DNA of 64,000 nt from Roseithermus sacchariphilus (lineage in GTDB: Bacteria; Bacteroidota; Rhodothermia; Rhodothermales; MEBIC09517), in assembly GCA_003285105.1 (NCBI GenBank), contig CP030158.1:1712501-1776500 (forward strand). The letters run 5' to 3'. Both the position numbers and the translations under genes were made by a program. Below are positions 12,737 through 21,901 of this stretch, piece by piece. How positions within the stretch are numbered: position 1 is the stretch's first letter; each line of letters starts with the position of its first letter. A model generated the notes under the pieces. That model worked only from the letters and a program-made list of their open reading frames with translations, was not told the origin of the DNA and made no database searches.

Positions 12737-13963
12737 GTGCCCGACGTCTCCGCCCGTTCCGCTACGCTTCGCGACCAGTTCGCCCGCCACGTTGCCTGGA
12801 CCAGCGACACCCCGCTCGGCCTGACCGTCGAGCGGGCCGAGGGGCCGTTTCTGTATCTGGACGACGGCCGGCGGATCATCGACTTCATCAGCGGCATCGC
12901 CGTCTCGTCGCTCGGGCACCGGCACCCGCGTGTGGTCGAGGCCATCAAGCAGCAGGTGGATCGGCATCTGCACGTGATGGTCTACGGCGAGTTCATCCAG
13001 CGGCCGCAGGTTGCCTTCGCCTCGTTGCTGGCAGCGCAGTTGCCGCCCCCGCTCCAGGTCGTCTACTTCACGATGAGCGGCACCGAGGCCAACGAGGGGG
13101 CGCTCAAGCTGGCGAAGAAGTACACCGGCCGCACCCGCCTGATCGGCTTCGAGCGGTCCTACCACGGCGACACGCACGGCTCCCTGTCCGTCACCGGCCG
13201 CGCCGTCTACCAGGATCCCTTCCGGCCGCTCCTGCCGGACGTGACGTTCCTGCCGTTCGACGACCTCGCGGCGCTATCGGCCATCGACGAGGAGACGGCC
13301 TGTGTCATCACCGAGCCGATCCAGGGCGAAGGCGGCATCCGCGTGCCGTCCGAGCGCTGGATGCGGGCACTCCGGCAGCGCTGCACGGAGGTCGGGGCGC
13401 TGCTCATCTTCGACGAGATCCAGACCGGCTTCGGACGGACGGGGCGGCTGTTCGCCTTCGAGACGTTCGGCGTCGTGCCGGACGTCCTGACGCTGGCCAA
13501 GGCGATGGGCGGCGGGATGCCGCTGGGCGCGTTCGTCAGCAGCCCGGAGATCATGGCGACGCTGCGCACCGACCCGCCGCTGAGCCACGTGACCACCTTC
13601 GGCGGGCACCCCGTCTCCTGCGCGGCCGCCCATGCGGCGCTTTCGGTGCTGCTGGAGGAGCGCCTCCCGGCGCGGGCCGCCGAGATCGGGCAGCGCATCC
13701 GCCGGACGCTCCGGCATCCGCTGATCCGTGAGGTGCGCGGGCGCGGGGCGATGCTTGGCATGGAATTGGTCCGTCGCGACGTCACCGAGCGCGTCGTCGG
13801 GCGTTGCCTCGAGCGAGGCGTGCTGCTGGGGTGGACGCTGCATTCGGACACCCTCGTCCGTCTCGCCCCGCCGCTCAGCATCCCGCTGGACGTCCTCGAC
13901 GAAGCGCTGTCCATTATCCTGGACGAACTGAACCGCGAGGAGCGTGAGCAGGACGAAGGGTGA
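12737..13963 (+). CDS. Class III PLP-dependent aminotransferase
   Basis: 408 residues from a GTG start. It has the full class III signature: GTEANEGALKLAKKYTGR, EPIQGEGGIRVP, LIFDEIQTGFGRTGRLFA and the PLP-binding Lys255 in TLAKAMGGGMPLGA. Relatives include acetylornithine, 4-aminobutyrate and aspartate-family aminotransferases. The substrate-binding residues do not let me choose between them and no biosynthetic partner lies nearby. It is cytoplasmic and a single-gene unit. The preceding 12495-12736 stretch is gene-free. Confidence 0.88.
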   Translation: MPDVSARSATLRDQFARHVAWTSDTPLGLTVERAEGPFLYLDDGRRIIDFISGIAVSSLGHRHPRVVEAIKQQVDRHLHVMVYGEFIQRPQVAFASLLAAQLPPPLQVVYFTMSGTEANEGALKLAKKYTGRTRLIGFERSYHGDTHGSLSVTGRAVYQDPFRPLLPDVTFLPFDDLAALSAIDEETACVITEPIQGEGGIRVPSERWMRALRQRCTEVGALLIFDEIQTGFGRTGRLFAFETFGVVPDVLTLAKAMGGGMPLGAFVSSPEIMATLRTDPPLSHVTTFGGHPVSCAAAHAALSVLLEERLPARAAEIGQRIRRTLRHPLIREVRGRGAMLGMELVRRDVTERVVGRCLERGVLLGWTLHSDTLVRLAPPLSIPLDVLDEALSIILDELNREEREQDEG

Positions 13964-14058
13964 AGGCCGAAGGGCGGACGGGAAAACCTGTCAACACACC
14001 GACCTTCGCACGTCGTCCTTCGCCCTTGTTCCTTTCCCGCACCGCCTTTGCCCCCGCT

Positions 14059-15375
14059 ATGGCTCCATCGATACGAACCCTCGCCCTGCTCGCCGTCGTG
14101 CTGGCCCTGAGTGGCTGTGCGCTGACGAAAAACCGCTATGAAAAAGGCGTCCAGCGCGAAGCGGCCGGGCGCTATGCCGAGGCCTTCGAGGCCTACTGGA
14201 AGGTCGTCAACAAAGACCCGGGGTATGCCGACGCTGCCGAGCGGCTGGAGCAGATCGGGGCGGACCTCATCGCGGCGGCGTGGGACGAGGCCCACACCGC
14301 GGCGGACGCCGAGCGCTACGAGGACGCGGCACGGGCGCTGGAGCGGATGCAGCGATGGCACGCCCGTGCGGCCGCCGTCGGGATCGCCCTGCCGCTGCCC
14401 GACGGCTACGCCGACTACCGCCGCGAGATCGAGGCCTCGGCGATGCACCAGTGGGTCGAGCGCGGCCGGGTGGCCGAGGGGCGGGGCGACTGGCCGGCGG
14501 CGCTCCGGGCCTACGAGCAGGCGCTGAGCTACCCGTTGACGGACCGCCAGCGCCACGATCTGGACCTGGCCCGCGCCAGTGTGCTGCTGCGATGGGGCGA
14601 GGACGACCTCGCCGCCGGCCACCCGCGGGCGGCCTTCGACCGGGCCGCGCAGGCCATCGACCTGCTGCCCCCCGACGCCGCAAACCGCCGCCCGCTGCAG
14701 GCCCTGCAGGACGAAGCCCTGCGGGTCGGGACGCGTGTGGTCGCCTTCGTGCCGTTCGGCGCCTCCGAGGACGTCCGGCGGCAGACGCGCCGGGACTTCC
14801 TGGCCGAGTTCAACGACGTGCTGCTCGTCGACTACTGGACGCGGCCGCCGCTGTTCATCGCCCCGTTCGACCCCATCACGCTGCGCCGTGAACTGCGCCG
14901 GCTGAACGTCGACCCCGGACGCCTCTCGGACCGGATGGCGGCGCAACTCGGCCGTGACCTCGGCGCCGACTTCGTGGTCGTCGGGGAGATCACGGAGATC
15001 ACCCGGGAGGAAGGGGACCGGCGTGAGGAGATCCGTGAGGCTCGGACGCGCGGGCGGGGGGTGACGGACACGACGTACGTCATCGAACGATACGATCTGG
15101 AACTGGAGGCCGAGGTGCGCTTTGCGCTCGTCGATCCGGGGAGCCGGCGGGTGGTGCACCGCGGTCGCCGCACCGCCCGCGTGGAGGACCGCTTCGAGCG
15201 GGGCCGCTACGACGGGGACCTGAACCGCCTCCGCCTCGACCGCGATGCGCTGCGTTACTTCGACCGCGAAGCCCTGCGGGAGCAGGAGCACGCCCTCGAA
15301 AACGCCCTGATCGACGAACTGGCCGACCGGGTGGCCGAGGCGGTGTTCGAGGCCGTGCTGGAGCGAATCCCGTAG
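14059..15375 (+). CDS. Lipoprotein with TPR-like N-terminal region, function unknown
   Basis: 438 residues. ATG 14059 opens a lipoprotein signal (LALLAVVLALSGC), with lipidation predicted at the Cys of LSGC. Residues about 25-210 are helical with TPR-like repeats (GRYAEAFEAYWKVVNKDPGYADA, GDWPAALRAYEQALSYP). Residues about 230-350 switch to alternating strands (RVVAFVPFG, DFVVVGEITEI), like a periplasmic CsgG/curli-type or LpoB-like fold, which is inference. The region GRRTARVEDRFERGRYDG is strongly charged. It likely sits on the inner face of the outer membrane. No partner gene is adjacent. Confidence 0.7.
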   Translation: MAPSIRTLALLAVVLALSGCALTKNRYEKGVQREAAGRYAEAFEAYWKVVNKDPGYADAAERLEQIGADLIAAAWDEAHTAADAERYEDAARALERMQRWHARAAAVGIALPLPDGYADYRREIEASAMHQWVERGRVAEGRGDWPAALRAYEQALSYPLTDRQRHDLDLARASVLLRWGEDDLAAGHPRAAFDRAAQAIDLLPPDAANRRPLQALQDEALRVGTRVVAFVPFGASEDVRRQTRRDFLAEFNDVLLVDYWTRPPLFIAPFDPITLRRELRRLNVDPGRLSDRMAAQLGRDLGADFVVVGEITEITREEGDRREEIREARTRGRGVTDTTYVIERYDLELEAEVRFALVDPGSRRVVHRGRRTARVEDRFERGRYDGDLNRLRLDRDALRYFDREALREQEHALENALIDELADRVAEAVFEAVLERIP

Positions 15376-15497
15376 AGAGGGGAGGGGCGGGGTTCCGCCT
15401 CCGACCGATCGCCGGCCGCCTTCCGTTCCGGGGTGACATCGTCCGGGGGAATGTGTACCATCCGGTGGGTTTCCGTTTCCACCGTTCGTGCCCTTCG

Positions 15498-16922
15498 ATG
15501 AAACACCTGCTATCGTTGTGCTGCCTGGCGCTGATCGTGACCGCGCCGGCGGCGCAGACCCCCGATCCCCTGCCGCTCCTGCCCATCCCGACGGCACGGC
15601 AGCTCGCCTGGCAGGAGCAGGAGCTGATCCTGTTCGTCCACTTTACCGTCAACACCTTTACCGACCGCGAGTGGGGCGACGGGACGGAAGATCCGGCGAT
15701 CTTCAACCCCACCGATTTCGACGCCCGCCAGTGGGCGCGCGTGGCCAGGGAGACGGGCTTCCAGACCGTCATCCTCACGGCCAAGCACCACGACGGCTTT
15801 GCCCTCTGGCCCAGCCGCTACACCGATCATTCCGTGGCCGCCAGCCCGTGGATGGATGGCCGGGGCGACGTTGTCCGGGCGCTGGCCGAGGCCGTCGAGG
15901 CCCAGGGCCTCCGGCTCGGGCTCTATCTGTCCCCGTGGGATCGCCACGAACCGACCTACGGCGACACGCGGGCCTACAACCAGTTCTACCTCAGCCAGCT
16001 CCGCGAATTGCTCACCCGCTACGGCCCGGTCCATGAAGTCTGGTTCGACGGCGCGAAGGGGGCGGATGCGAAGGACATGGTGTACGATTTCGAGGCGTTC
16101 TGGGCGACCGTCCGCCAGCTTCAGCCGCAGGCCGTCCTCTTCTCCGATGCCGGGCCGGACGTCCGGTGGATCGGCAACGAGCACGGCTTCGCGGGCGAAA
16201 CCAACTGGTCCACCTACGACCGCTCGAAGGTCGGCGTCGGCATGCCGGGCATCAGCGACTACCTCAACACCGGCGAGGAAGGCGCGCCCGACTGGGTGCC
16301 CGGCGAGTGCGACGTGTCGATCCGCCCGGGCTGGTTCTGGCATCCCGACGAGCAGCCGAAGACGCTCGACGAGCTGATGGAGATCTACTACAAATCCGTC
16401 GGCCGCAACTGCGTGCTCCTGCTGAACGTCCCTCCCGACCGCACCGGGCGGTTCGCCGAGGAGGACGTGGCCCGGCTCTACGCCTTCCGCGACGCGCTCA
16501 ACCGCATCTTCACCCGTGACCTGGCCCTGCACGCGACGGCGTCGGCCTCGAACGTGCGCGGCGGGGATGCTCGCTTCGGCCCGGCCCGCGTGCTCGATCA
16601 CGACACCGATACCTACTGGGCCACCGACGACGACCAGACCGGCGGCACGCTGACCCTCGACCTCGGCGAGCCGACCACCTTCAACGTCATCCGGCTTCAG
16701 GAGCCGATCCAGCTCGGCCAGCGCGTCCGGGCCTATCGGGTGGAGGTCTGGCAGGAGGGCGCTTGGCAGCCCATCAGCCGGGGGACGACCATCGGGTACA
16801 AGAAGCTGGATCGCGTGCCGACGGTGACGGCCCGGCGTGTGCGGGTCGTCATCGAGGATGCCCGGGCCTGCCCGCTCCTGGCCGAGGTGGGCCTGCATCT
16901 GGACGAGGTGACGGCCGACTGA
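15498..16922 (+). CDS. Alpha-L-fucosidase, GH29, with C-terminal F5/8 type C (discoidin) domain
   Basis: 474 residues. ATG 15498 starts a signal peptide (LLSLCCLALIVTAPAA-Q). The catalytic barrel shows FVHFTVNTFTDREWGDG, TAKHHDGFALWPS and EVWFDGAKG, with Asp184 as the expected nucleophile of GH29. Residues about 345-474 (DTDTYWATDDDQTGGTLTLDLG, FNVIRLQEPIQLGQRVRAYRVEVW) are a carbohydrate-binding discoidin domain. The likely role is periplasmic or extracellular release of alpha-L-fucose from algal or plant glycans. With the GH9 enzyme it points to polysaccharide feeding, but no SusCD pair is present here. Confidence 0.93.
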   Translation: MKHLLSLCCLALIVTAPAAQTPDPLPLLPIPTARQLAWQEQELILFVHFTVNTFTDREWGDGTEDPAIFNPTDFDARQWARVARETGFQTVILTAKHHDGFALWPSRYTDHSVAASPWMDGRGDVVRALAEAVEAQGLRLGLYLSPWDRHEPTYGDTRAYNQFYLSQLRELLTRYGPVHEVWFDGAKGADAKDMVYDFEAFWATVRQLQPQAVLFSDAGPDVRWIGNEHGFAGETNWSTYDRSKVGVGMPGISDYLNTGEEGAPDWVPGECDVSIRPGWFWHPDEQPKTLDELMEIYYKSVGRNCVLLLNVPPDRTGRFAEEDVARLYAFRDALNRIFTRDLALHATASASNVRGGDARFGPARVLDHDTDTYWATDDDQTGGTLTLDLGEPTTFNVIRLQEPIQLGQRVRAYRVEVWQEGAWQPISRGTTIGYKKLDRVPTVTARRVRVVIEDARACPLLAEVGLHLDEVTAD

Positions 16923-17007
16923 GCCGGCCGCGGCGGGTTAACTCCGGGCGGGTCCGGTCCGATACAGCCGGCGGTGTCTTCATCACAGATCCCGGAGGGG
17001 ACGTCTC

Positions 17008-17340
17008 ATGCGCTGGTTCAAGCACGTGCTCGTCGATGTGGCGGCGACCGGGCTGATCGTCTTTGCGGCCCTGACCGGCGCCGGCCCGGCGCGCTGGATC
17101 GTGCTCGTCTACACGCCGCTGATGCTCGTCTTGAAGGTGCTCGCGCTGTTCCTGGGCGGCCTGCTGCATCTGGCCCGGCCGCAGGGCGAGGCCCCGCCGC
17201 CGTGGTTTCTGCACGGCCTCTACGCGGTCAACGTCGCCGCACCCCTGCTGGCGCAGTGGTGGGTCGTGGCAGCGGGCTGGGCGCTGATCTGGCTCCTGTC
17301 CGCCCTGGCCGAGCGGAAGGCCTCCCTGCCGACGGCCTGA
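17008..17340 (+). CDS. Small membrane protein of unknown function
   Basis: 110 residues with about four hydrophobic segments (DVAATGLIVFAALTG, WIVLVYTPLMLVLKVLALFLGGLLHL, GLYAVNVAAPLLAQWW, VAAGWALIWLLSAL). No domain is recognised. The translation start is supported by a GGAGGGG motif about 9-14 bp upstream (16996-17001), which is unusually strong for this genome. It follows the fucosidase by 85 bp and may be transcribed with it. Confidence 0.65.
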   Translation: MRWFKHVLVDVAATGLIVFAALTGAGPARWIVLVYTPLMLVLKVLALFLGGLLHLARPQGEAPPPWFLHGLYAVNVAAPLLAQWWVVAAGWALIWLLSALAERKASLPTA

Positions 17341-17350
17341 GGCCGGGGGG

Positions 17351-17842
17351 TCACGCCGCGAGCGGCTGAGGGTGAAGGGAATAGGTCCGGGCCGGGGCAG
17401 GCGGGACCAGGCTATGGCGCAGGGCGGCGAGGCTCTGCTGGAGTTGCCGGCGCAGCCGCGCACGCAGCAGCGGCCCACACCAGGCCTCCACCCAGCGGGC
17501 CGGCGCCTGCCCGGCGCGCGTTTCTACCACGAGGTGCACCTGTGTCGTGCCCCCGAGGCCGATGAAGGCCGCGTGCCCCTGGAACTCCAGCGGCCCGTCG
17601 ACGACCTTGAAGGCGAAGCGGTGCGGGGGGTCGAAGATGGTGACCTGGCCGGTGATGGGGAGGGGGCGCCGCCCGCGCGTGTAGAGAGCGGTGAAGACCG
17701 ACCCCGGCCCGACCGCCCCGTCCGTCAGGGCCTGCGGTTCCCGCAGCCAGGGCATCCACTGGTCCAGGCCGGCGAGGTCGCCGGCGAACGTGAAGACCTC
17801 CCGGATGGGGCGCTCGATGACGATGCTGGCCGATGCGCGCAT
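17351..17842 (-). CDS. SRPBCC (START-like) family protein
   Basis: 163 residues from ATG 17842. MRASASIVIERPIREVFTFAGDLAGLDQWMPW and GSVFTALYTRGRRPLPITGQVTIFDPPHRFAFKV match the polyketide-cyclase/SRPBCC fold, a helix-grip cavity that binds hydrophobic ligands. The ligand is unknown. An alternative start at 17917 would add 25 residues lying over the inverted repeats described next, and is less likely. The gene converges with the small membrane-protein gene. Confidence 0.82.
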   Translation of the reverse strand: MRASASIVIERPIREVFTFAGDLAGLDQWMPWLREPQALTDGAVGPGSVFTALYTRGRRPLPITGQVTIFDPPHRFAFKVVDGPLEFQGHAAFIGLGGTTQVHLVVETRAGQAPARWVEAWCGPLLRARLRRQLQQSLAALRHSLVPPAPARTYSLHPQPLAA

Positions 17843-17861
17843 GGTTGCCTCCTGCGGTTGG

Positions 17862-17928
17862 ATGACACGTTCCTGCCATTGGGTGACACGCGGCAAGAAC
17901 GTCCCGTCCGGTGTCACCCCTGTGTCAT
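17862..17928 (-). promoter_or_regulatory. Nested, mutually exclusive inverted repeats upstream of the SRPBCC gene
   Basis: Three overlapping inverted repeats: ATGACAC 17862-17868 with GTGTCAT 17922-17928; GGGTGACAC 17881-17889 with GTGTCACCC 17911-17919; and CGTTCCTGCC 17868-17877 with GGCAAGAACG 17892-17901 (one mismatch). The last two cannot form together. They lie just upstream of the minus-strand gene at 17842 and could be operators for a GTGACAC-type site or alternative leader hairpins. Confidence 0.4.
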
Positions 17929-17933
17929 AGGTG

Positions 17934-18022
17934 AGCCGTCAGCTTTCAGCGGTCAGCTTTCAGCGGTTGGGCTTGGCACGGTGGTGCCCGCCGCGCAGCT
18001 TCGGCTGACGGCTGACGGCTGA
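17934..18022. repeat. Intergenic inverted-repeat element, TCAGC/GCTGA family, copy 1
   Basis: The left arm has two CTTTCAGCGG units, the middle reads GGCTTGGCACGGTGGTGC, and the right arm has three GCTGACGG-type units. The arms are inverted relative to each other, so the element folds as a long imperfect hairpin. It shares arms and core with the element at 24736-24858, and units with those at 19758 and 23208. Confidence 0.6.
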
Positions 18023-18107
18023 GGAACGATTCGGGCGAGGCGTCGTGCATCCCCGGCCCGTTTGGAGCATCCGTCGTCACTTCGGCCGCCGCCGTGTCGT
18101 GTTTCCC

Positions 18108-19754
18108 ATGATCACCAACTACTACACGCTCCGGGCGCTCGTGCGCGAGTGGACGCCCGACCTAGTCGGGTGCGTCGTGGGAGATGCGTTCTCGCAGGTC
18201 CGCGACGAGCTGACGCTGGCGCTGGCCTCGCCGGAGCGGTCGTGGATGCTGCGGCTGTCGGTACGGGCGCCGTTCCGCTACCTCTTCCGGTCGGAAGGCT
18301 ATAGCCGCAAACGGCGGAACGTGGCGACGCTGTTCGAAGCCGCCTTCGGCCAGACGGTGACGGCCTGCCGGTTGGCAGAGCGGGATCGGATGCTCTACCT
18401 CGACCTGGAAGGGGGCGGGGCGATCCAGGTCATGCTGTTCGGGCCGCGGGCCAACGTGTTCCGGGTCGATGCCGGAGGCACCATCCTGGAAGCCTTTCAG
18501 CGTGACGCCGAGCTGGCCGGGACGCCGGCGCCCCGTCCTCGCCCGGCCCCGGCCGTCGAGACGCTGGCGGCGTTTCAGCGTCGGTGGCAACCCGCCCGCG
18601 GGTCCACCATGCGCGCCCTGGCGGCCGCGCTGCCGCTCTTCGACCGCGCGCTGGTCGCCGAGGTGATGCACCGGGCCGGCGTGACGACCAGCGACCCGGC
18701 GGCCGTCACCGAGGCCGAGCGGATTGCCCTGTTCGAGGCAGCCCGGACCGTGCGTGCCGAACTGCTCCATCCGGCCCCCCGGTTGTACGAGCGGGGGGAT
18801 CAGGTGGAGGCCTTCGCCCTGTTGCCGCTGGCCGCGTATGCCGGATACGACGAGGAGCGGTTCGCCACGGTCGATGCCGCCGTGCGGGTCTTCGTCCGCC
18901 GGGCGATGGGGCAGCAGCGCTTCCGGGCGCTGCGCGATCCCGTCCGGGCAGCCCTGGCCAGGGCCGCCGAGCACGACCGTCGTACGGCCGATCGGATGCT
19001 GGAAGAGCTCGCCGCCGAGAGTCGGGCCGACCGGTACGAGCGGTGGGGGCATCTGCTCATGGCGGCGCCCGGCCAGGTGCCTGCCGGGGCGGATCGCGTC
19101 ACCCTGCCCGATCTCTTTGCCGGGGGCGAGCCCGTCACCATTCCGCTCGACCCGTCGTTGACGGCCATCGACAATGCCCGGCGGTATTACGACAAGGCCC
19201 GGCGCACCCGGCAGGCCCGGGCACACGCGGAGGAACGCTTGCTGAAGACGGCGCAGCGCGCCCGGGAAGCCGAGGCGCTCCTGGCCGCGCTGGAGGCGCA
19301 GACGACCGTCCGGGATCTGGAGCGCTTCCTGAAGCAGGAGGCCGAACGGCTGGCTCCGTTCATCGGACAGAGGGCGGACGTCGAGCATGGCGTGCCGTTT
19401 CGGCGGTTCGATCTGGGCAGCGGCTACGAGGTCTGGGTCGGGCGGAACGCGAAGCAGAACGACGCGCTGACGTTTCGCCACGCGCGGAAGTACGACCTCT
19501 GGATGCACGCCCGCGGGGTGGCCGGCTCGCACGTCGTGCTCCGGGTGCCTCATCGCCAGGCCCGGCCGGAGCCGCGCATCAAGGAACAGGCCGCCGCCAT
19601 CGCCGCCTACTACAGCAAGGCCCGGGGCAGCGACCTCGTCCCGGTCATGGTGACCGAGCGCAAATACGTCCGCAAGCCGAAAGGAGCCGCCCCCGGTGCC
19701 GTCACCGTCGAGCGGGAGGAGGTGCTGCTCGTCGAGCCGAAGCGGCCGGAGTGA
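18108..19754 (+). CDS. rqcH: NFACT family protein, RqcH homologue (ribosome quality control)
   Basis: 548 residues, the normal NFACT length. The NFACT-N domain (YTLRALVREWTPDLVGCVV) is followed by a central helical region, a coiled coil (NARRYYDKARRTRQARAHAEERLL, residues about 355-390) and the C-terminal NFACT-R domain with the hallmark KYDLWMHARGVAGSHVVLR. In bacteria RqcH binds the obstructed 50S subunit with peptidyl-tRNA and recruits tRNA-Ala to add alanine tails that mark stalled nascent chains for proteolysis. Older names are fibronectin-binding protein A/YloA. The start at 18108 is preferred because it gives MITNYYTLRALV. Confidence 0.88.
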   Translation: MITNYYTLRALVREWTPDLVGCVVGDAFSQVRDELTLALASPERSWMLRLSVRAPFRYLFRSEGYSRKRRNVATLFEAAFGQTVTACRLAERDRMLYLDLEGGGAIQVMLFGPRANVFRVDAGGTILEAFQRDAELAGTPAPRPRPAPAVETLAAFQRRWQPARGSTMRALAAALPLFDRALVAEVMHRAGVTTSDPAAVTEAERIALFEAARTVRAELLHPAPRLYERGDQVEAFALLPLAAYAGYDEERFATVDAAVRVFVRRAMGQQRFRALRDPVRAALARAAEHDRRTADRMLEELAAESRADRYERWGHLLMAAPGQVPAGADRVTLPDLFAGGEPVTIPLDPSLTAIDNARRYYDKARRTRQARAHAEERLLKTAQRAREAEALLAALEAQTTVRDLERFLKQEAERLAPFIGQRADVEHGVPFRRFDLGSGYEVWVGRNAKQNDALTFRHARKYDLWMHARGVAGSHVVLRVPHRQARPEPRIKEQAAAIAAYYSKARGSDLVPVMVTERKYVRKPKGAAPGAVTVEREEVLLVEPKRPE

Positions 19755-19757
19755 GGG

Positions 19758-19790
19758 GCAGCCGCCAGCCGTCAGCGGTCAGCGTCCGGG
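19758..19790. repeat. Short TCAGC/GCTGA-family repeat, copy 2
   Basis: Contains GCCGTCAGCGGTCAGCGTCC directly after the rqcH stop. It matches the arm units of the elements at 17934 and 24736 but lacks the core and second arm, so it is a half element. Confidence 0.45.
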
Positions 19791-19932
19791 GAGGAGGGGG
19801 CTCTGTGCTTCGACCCGGGTGGGCGAACAAGTCGCGAATCTTCCGGGATGGGGCGAAAACGGAACGTGGATTGTCGTATCCTGCCCGCGCCGTTCGACTT
19901 CGCCATCCTCGATCACCCATTCCTGAATCCGT

Positions 19933-20742
19933 ATGACCTGGTGGGAAGCCGCCCTGCTGGGCCTCGTCCAGGGCCTCACCGAGTTTCTGCCAGTCTCCTC
20001 GTCCGGCCACCTCGTGCTGGGCCAGTACGTGCTCGGCCTGGACACCGAGGCCGACGTCACCTTCGAGGTCTTCGTCCACTTCGGCACGGTCCTCAGCATC
20101 CTGACGGTCTACTGGCGGCGGGTGGGGCGGCTGGTGACCGAGACGCTGGGGGCGCTGGCGCAGCCGTCCACGCTGGCGCGGAGCTACCGGGAGCGCGACG
20201 AGTTTCGGCTGGGGCTGTTCATCCTGCTGACGATGATCCCGACCGGGCTCGTCTACGTGCTGTTCAAAGACGCGCTGGAAGCCGCCTTCGGCGATCCACG
20301 GCTCGTGTGCGGGATGCTGCTGGTGACGGGCGTGCTGCTGCTGCTGACCCTGTTGCGCAAGAACCCCGACGGACCCCTCACCCCGCTGAAGGCGCTGGTG
20401 ATCGGTGTGGCGCAGTCGGCCGCCATGATCCCCGGCATCTCCCGCTCCGGGGCCACGATCTGCACGGCCCTCTACCAGAACGTCCGTCCGGGTCTGGCGG
20501 CGGATTTTTCCTTCCTGATGCTGCTGCCCGTGGTGCTGGGGGCGACGCTGCTGAAGGCGCTGGAGCTGGCCGGGAGCCCGGTGGTGGTGGATCTGGTGCC
20601 GCTGGCCGTCGGGACGCTGGTGGCCTACGCCTCGGGCGTGGCGGCCATCCGGTTGATGATCGACTTCGTCAAGCGCGGCAAGCTCCAGTATTTCGCCTAC
20701 TATTGCTTCCTCGTGGGCGGGCTGGGGCTGTGGCTGATCTGA
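19933..20742 (+). CDS. uppP: Undecaprenyl-diphosphatase UppP (BacA)
   Basis: 269 residues with about eight membrane helices. The two conserved motifs are LVQGLTEFLPVSSSGHL near the N terminus and PGISRSGATI near residue 180. The enzyme removes the terminal phosphate of undecaprenyl diphosphate and so recycles the lipid carrier for peptidoglycan and surface polysaccharides. The start ATG opens directly into the first amphipathic helix, as in the family. Confidence 0.96.
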   Translation: MTWWEAALLGLVQGLTEFLPVSSSGHLVLGQYVLGLDTEADVTFEVFVHFGTVLSILTVYWRRVGRLVTETLGALAQPSTLARSYRERDEFRLGLFILLTMIPTGLVYVLFKDALEAAFGDPRLVCGMLLVTGVLLLLTLLRKNPDGPLTPLKALVIGVAQSAAMIPGISRSGATICTALYQNVRPGLAADFSFLMLLPVVLGATLLKALELAGSPVVVDLVPLAVGTLVAYASGVAAIRLMIDFVKRGKLQYFAYYCFLVGGLGLWLI

Positions 20743-20878
20743 GCGGCGGCGCGGTGTGGACCCTGTCGCCGCCGGCCACGTGAGGCCTTCGCAACTTGCG
20801 TTGCGGCCGGGCAGTAAGACGGAGCCGGACCGCCGGCCGTCGGCGGTCGCCCTGCCTCTGCATCCACCGCCGCGCGCC

Positions 20879-21709
20879 ATGGCTTCGACTACGATGAGAC
20901 TGACCCCCTACGAGAAAAGCGTCAAGCGCGAGATCGACCAGTGGCGTCAGGGCGATGCGTCGCTCATCACGCAGGCGATGAGCTGGGCGATGAAGCCCTT
21001 CGACTGGGTCGTCGAGCGCGTCGCCCCGCCCGAGTTGGTCGATCAGGCCGACGAGGCCGTCCAGCAGTTCCTTGCCATGCTCAGCGAGGCCTCGGCGTGG
21101 ACCATCGACGCCGACGAGGTTCTCCGCAAAGCCGCCCGGCGCGGCCTGGAGGTCGAGCGCGTGGAGGACCTGCGCGAGGAGCCGCTGGAGGAGCTCGACC
21201 CGATCGCCCGGAGCTACTTCACCGAGAACACGATCCTGGCGGCCATCGAAGGCGGCGGCACGGGCCTCGGCGGGGCCGTGCTCATCGCCGCCGACATCCC
21301 GCTGCTCTTCACCATCAACTTCCGGTTGATCCAGCAGATCGGCGCCAGCTTCGGCTTTCCGATGCAGGGGCCGGCGTTTCGCCCGCTGGTGTTGTCGATC
21401 TTCAACGTGGCCGTCTCCGGCGAGCGCGACGCCAAGAACAACGCCCTGCGCGAAGTCAGCGTGGCCGGGGCCGCCTTTGCCAACGAGCTCGACTACCGCG
21501 GCCGGGTGACCGGCACCTTCCGCGACCAGAACCGCCACCTCCCGCGGGAGATCGCCAAGAACCTCGTCGGCCGCAAGCTGGCTCAGATGATTCCCATCGC
21601 CGGGGCGGCCGTGGGGGCCGGCATCAACTACTGGTTCACCTCCGAAACCGCCGAAGCCGCCTACATGCTCTTCCGGGCGCTCTACCTGGAATACCGGGAA
21701 CGGTTGTAG
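20879..21709 (+). CDS. EcsC family protein
   Basis: 276 residues from ATG 20879. YEKSVKREIDQW, ASLITQAMSWAMKPFDWVVERV, IEGGGTGLGGAVLIAADIPLLFTINFRLIQQIGASFG and KLAQMIPIAGAAVGAGINYWFT match EcsC, a membrane-associated family first found beside the EcsAB ABC transporter in Bacillus. The biochemical role is unknown. No EcsAB genes are nearby. Confidence 0.85.
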   Translation: MASTTMRLTPYEKSVKREIDQWRQGDASLITQAMSWAMKPFDWVVERVAPPELVDQADEAVQQFLAMLSEASAWTIDADEVLRKAARRGLEVERVEDLREEPLEELDPIARSYFTENTILAAIEGGGTGLGGAVLIAADIPLLFTINFRLIQQIGASFGFPMQGPAFRPLVLSIFNVAVSGERDAKNNALREVSVAGAAFANELDYRGRVTGTFRDQNRHLPREIAKNLVGRKLAQMIPIAGAAVGAGINYWFTSETAEAAYMLFRALYLEYRERL

Positions 21710-21788
21710 GTCGGTGGGTTGTGGGGGACAGGGCCTCGAGGGAAACGGTGTCATGCCTCCCACGCGCTTTTCGGCCCCCCAGGAGCAG

Positions 21789-21878
21789 ATGAACACCCTG
21801 CTTGAAGAAACCGAAGCCCTCGGACGGAGGTTGTTCGCCCGCATTCGCCGCCTCCACCCGGCCCCCCCTTTCCCGTAA
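21789..21878 (+). CDS. Possible 29-residue small protein
   Basis: AGGAG is followed after 3 bp by ATG 21789 and an open frame to TAA 21876-21878. The peptide is helical and charged (NTLLEETEALGRRLFARIRR) with a Pro-rich end. The strong ribosome binding site is unusual here, but the ORF is short and may be chance. It lies just upstream of der. Confidence 0.25.
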   Translation: MNTLLEETEALGRRLFARIRRLHPAPPFP

Positions 21879-21901
21879 CCTGTTCCCCATCCCCTCGATT
21901 C

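Noticed and set aside
13207-15597. Very long minus-strand open frame opposite the aminotransferase and lipoprotein genes
   Set aside because: Shadow frame typical of high-GC DNA; the plus-strand genes have clear domains and the antisense peptide is low-complexity Arg/Pro/Gly.
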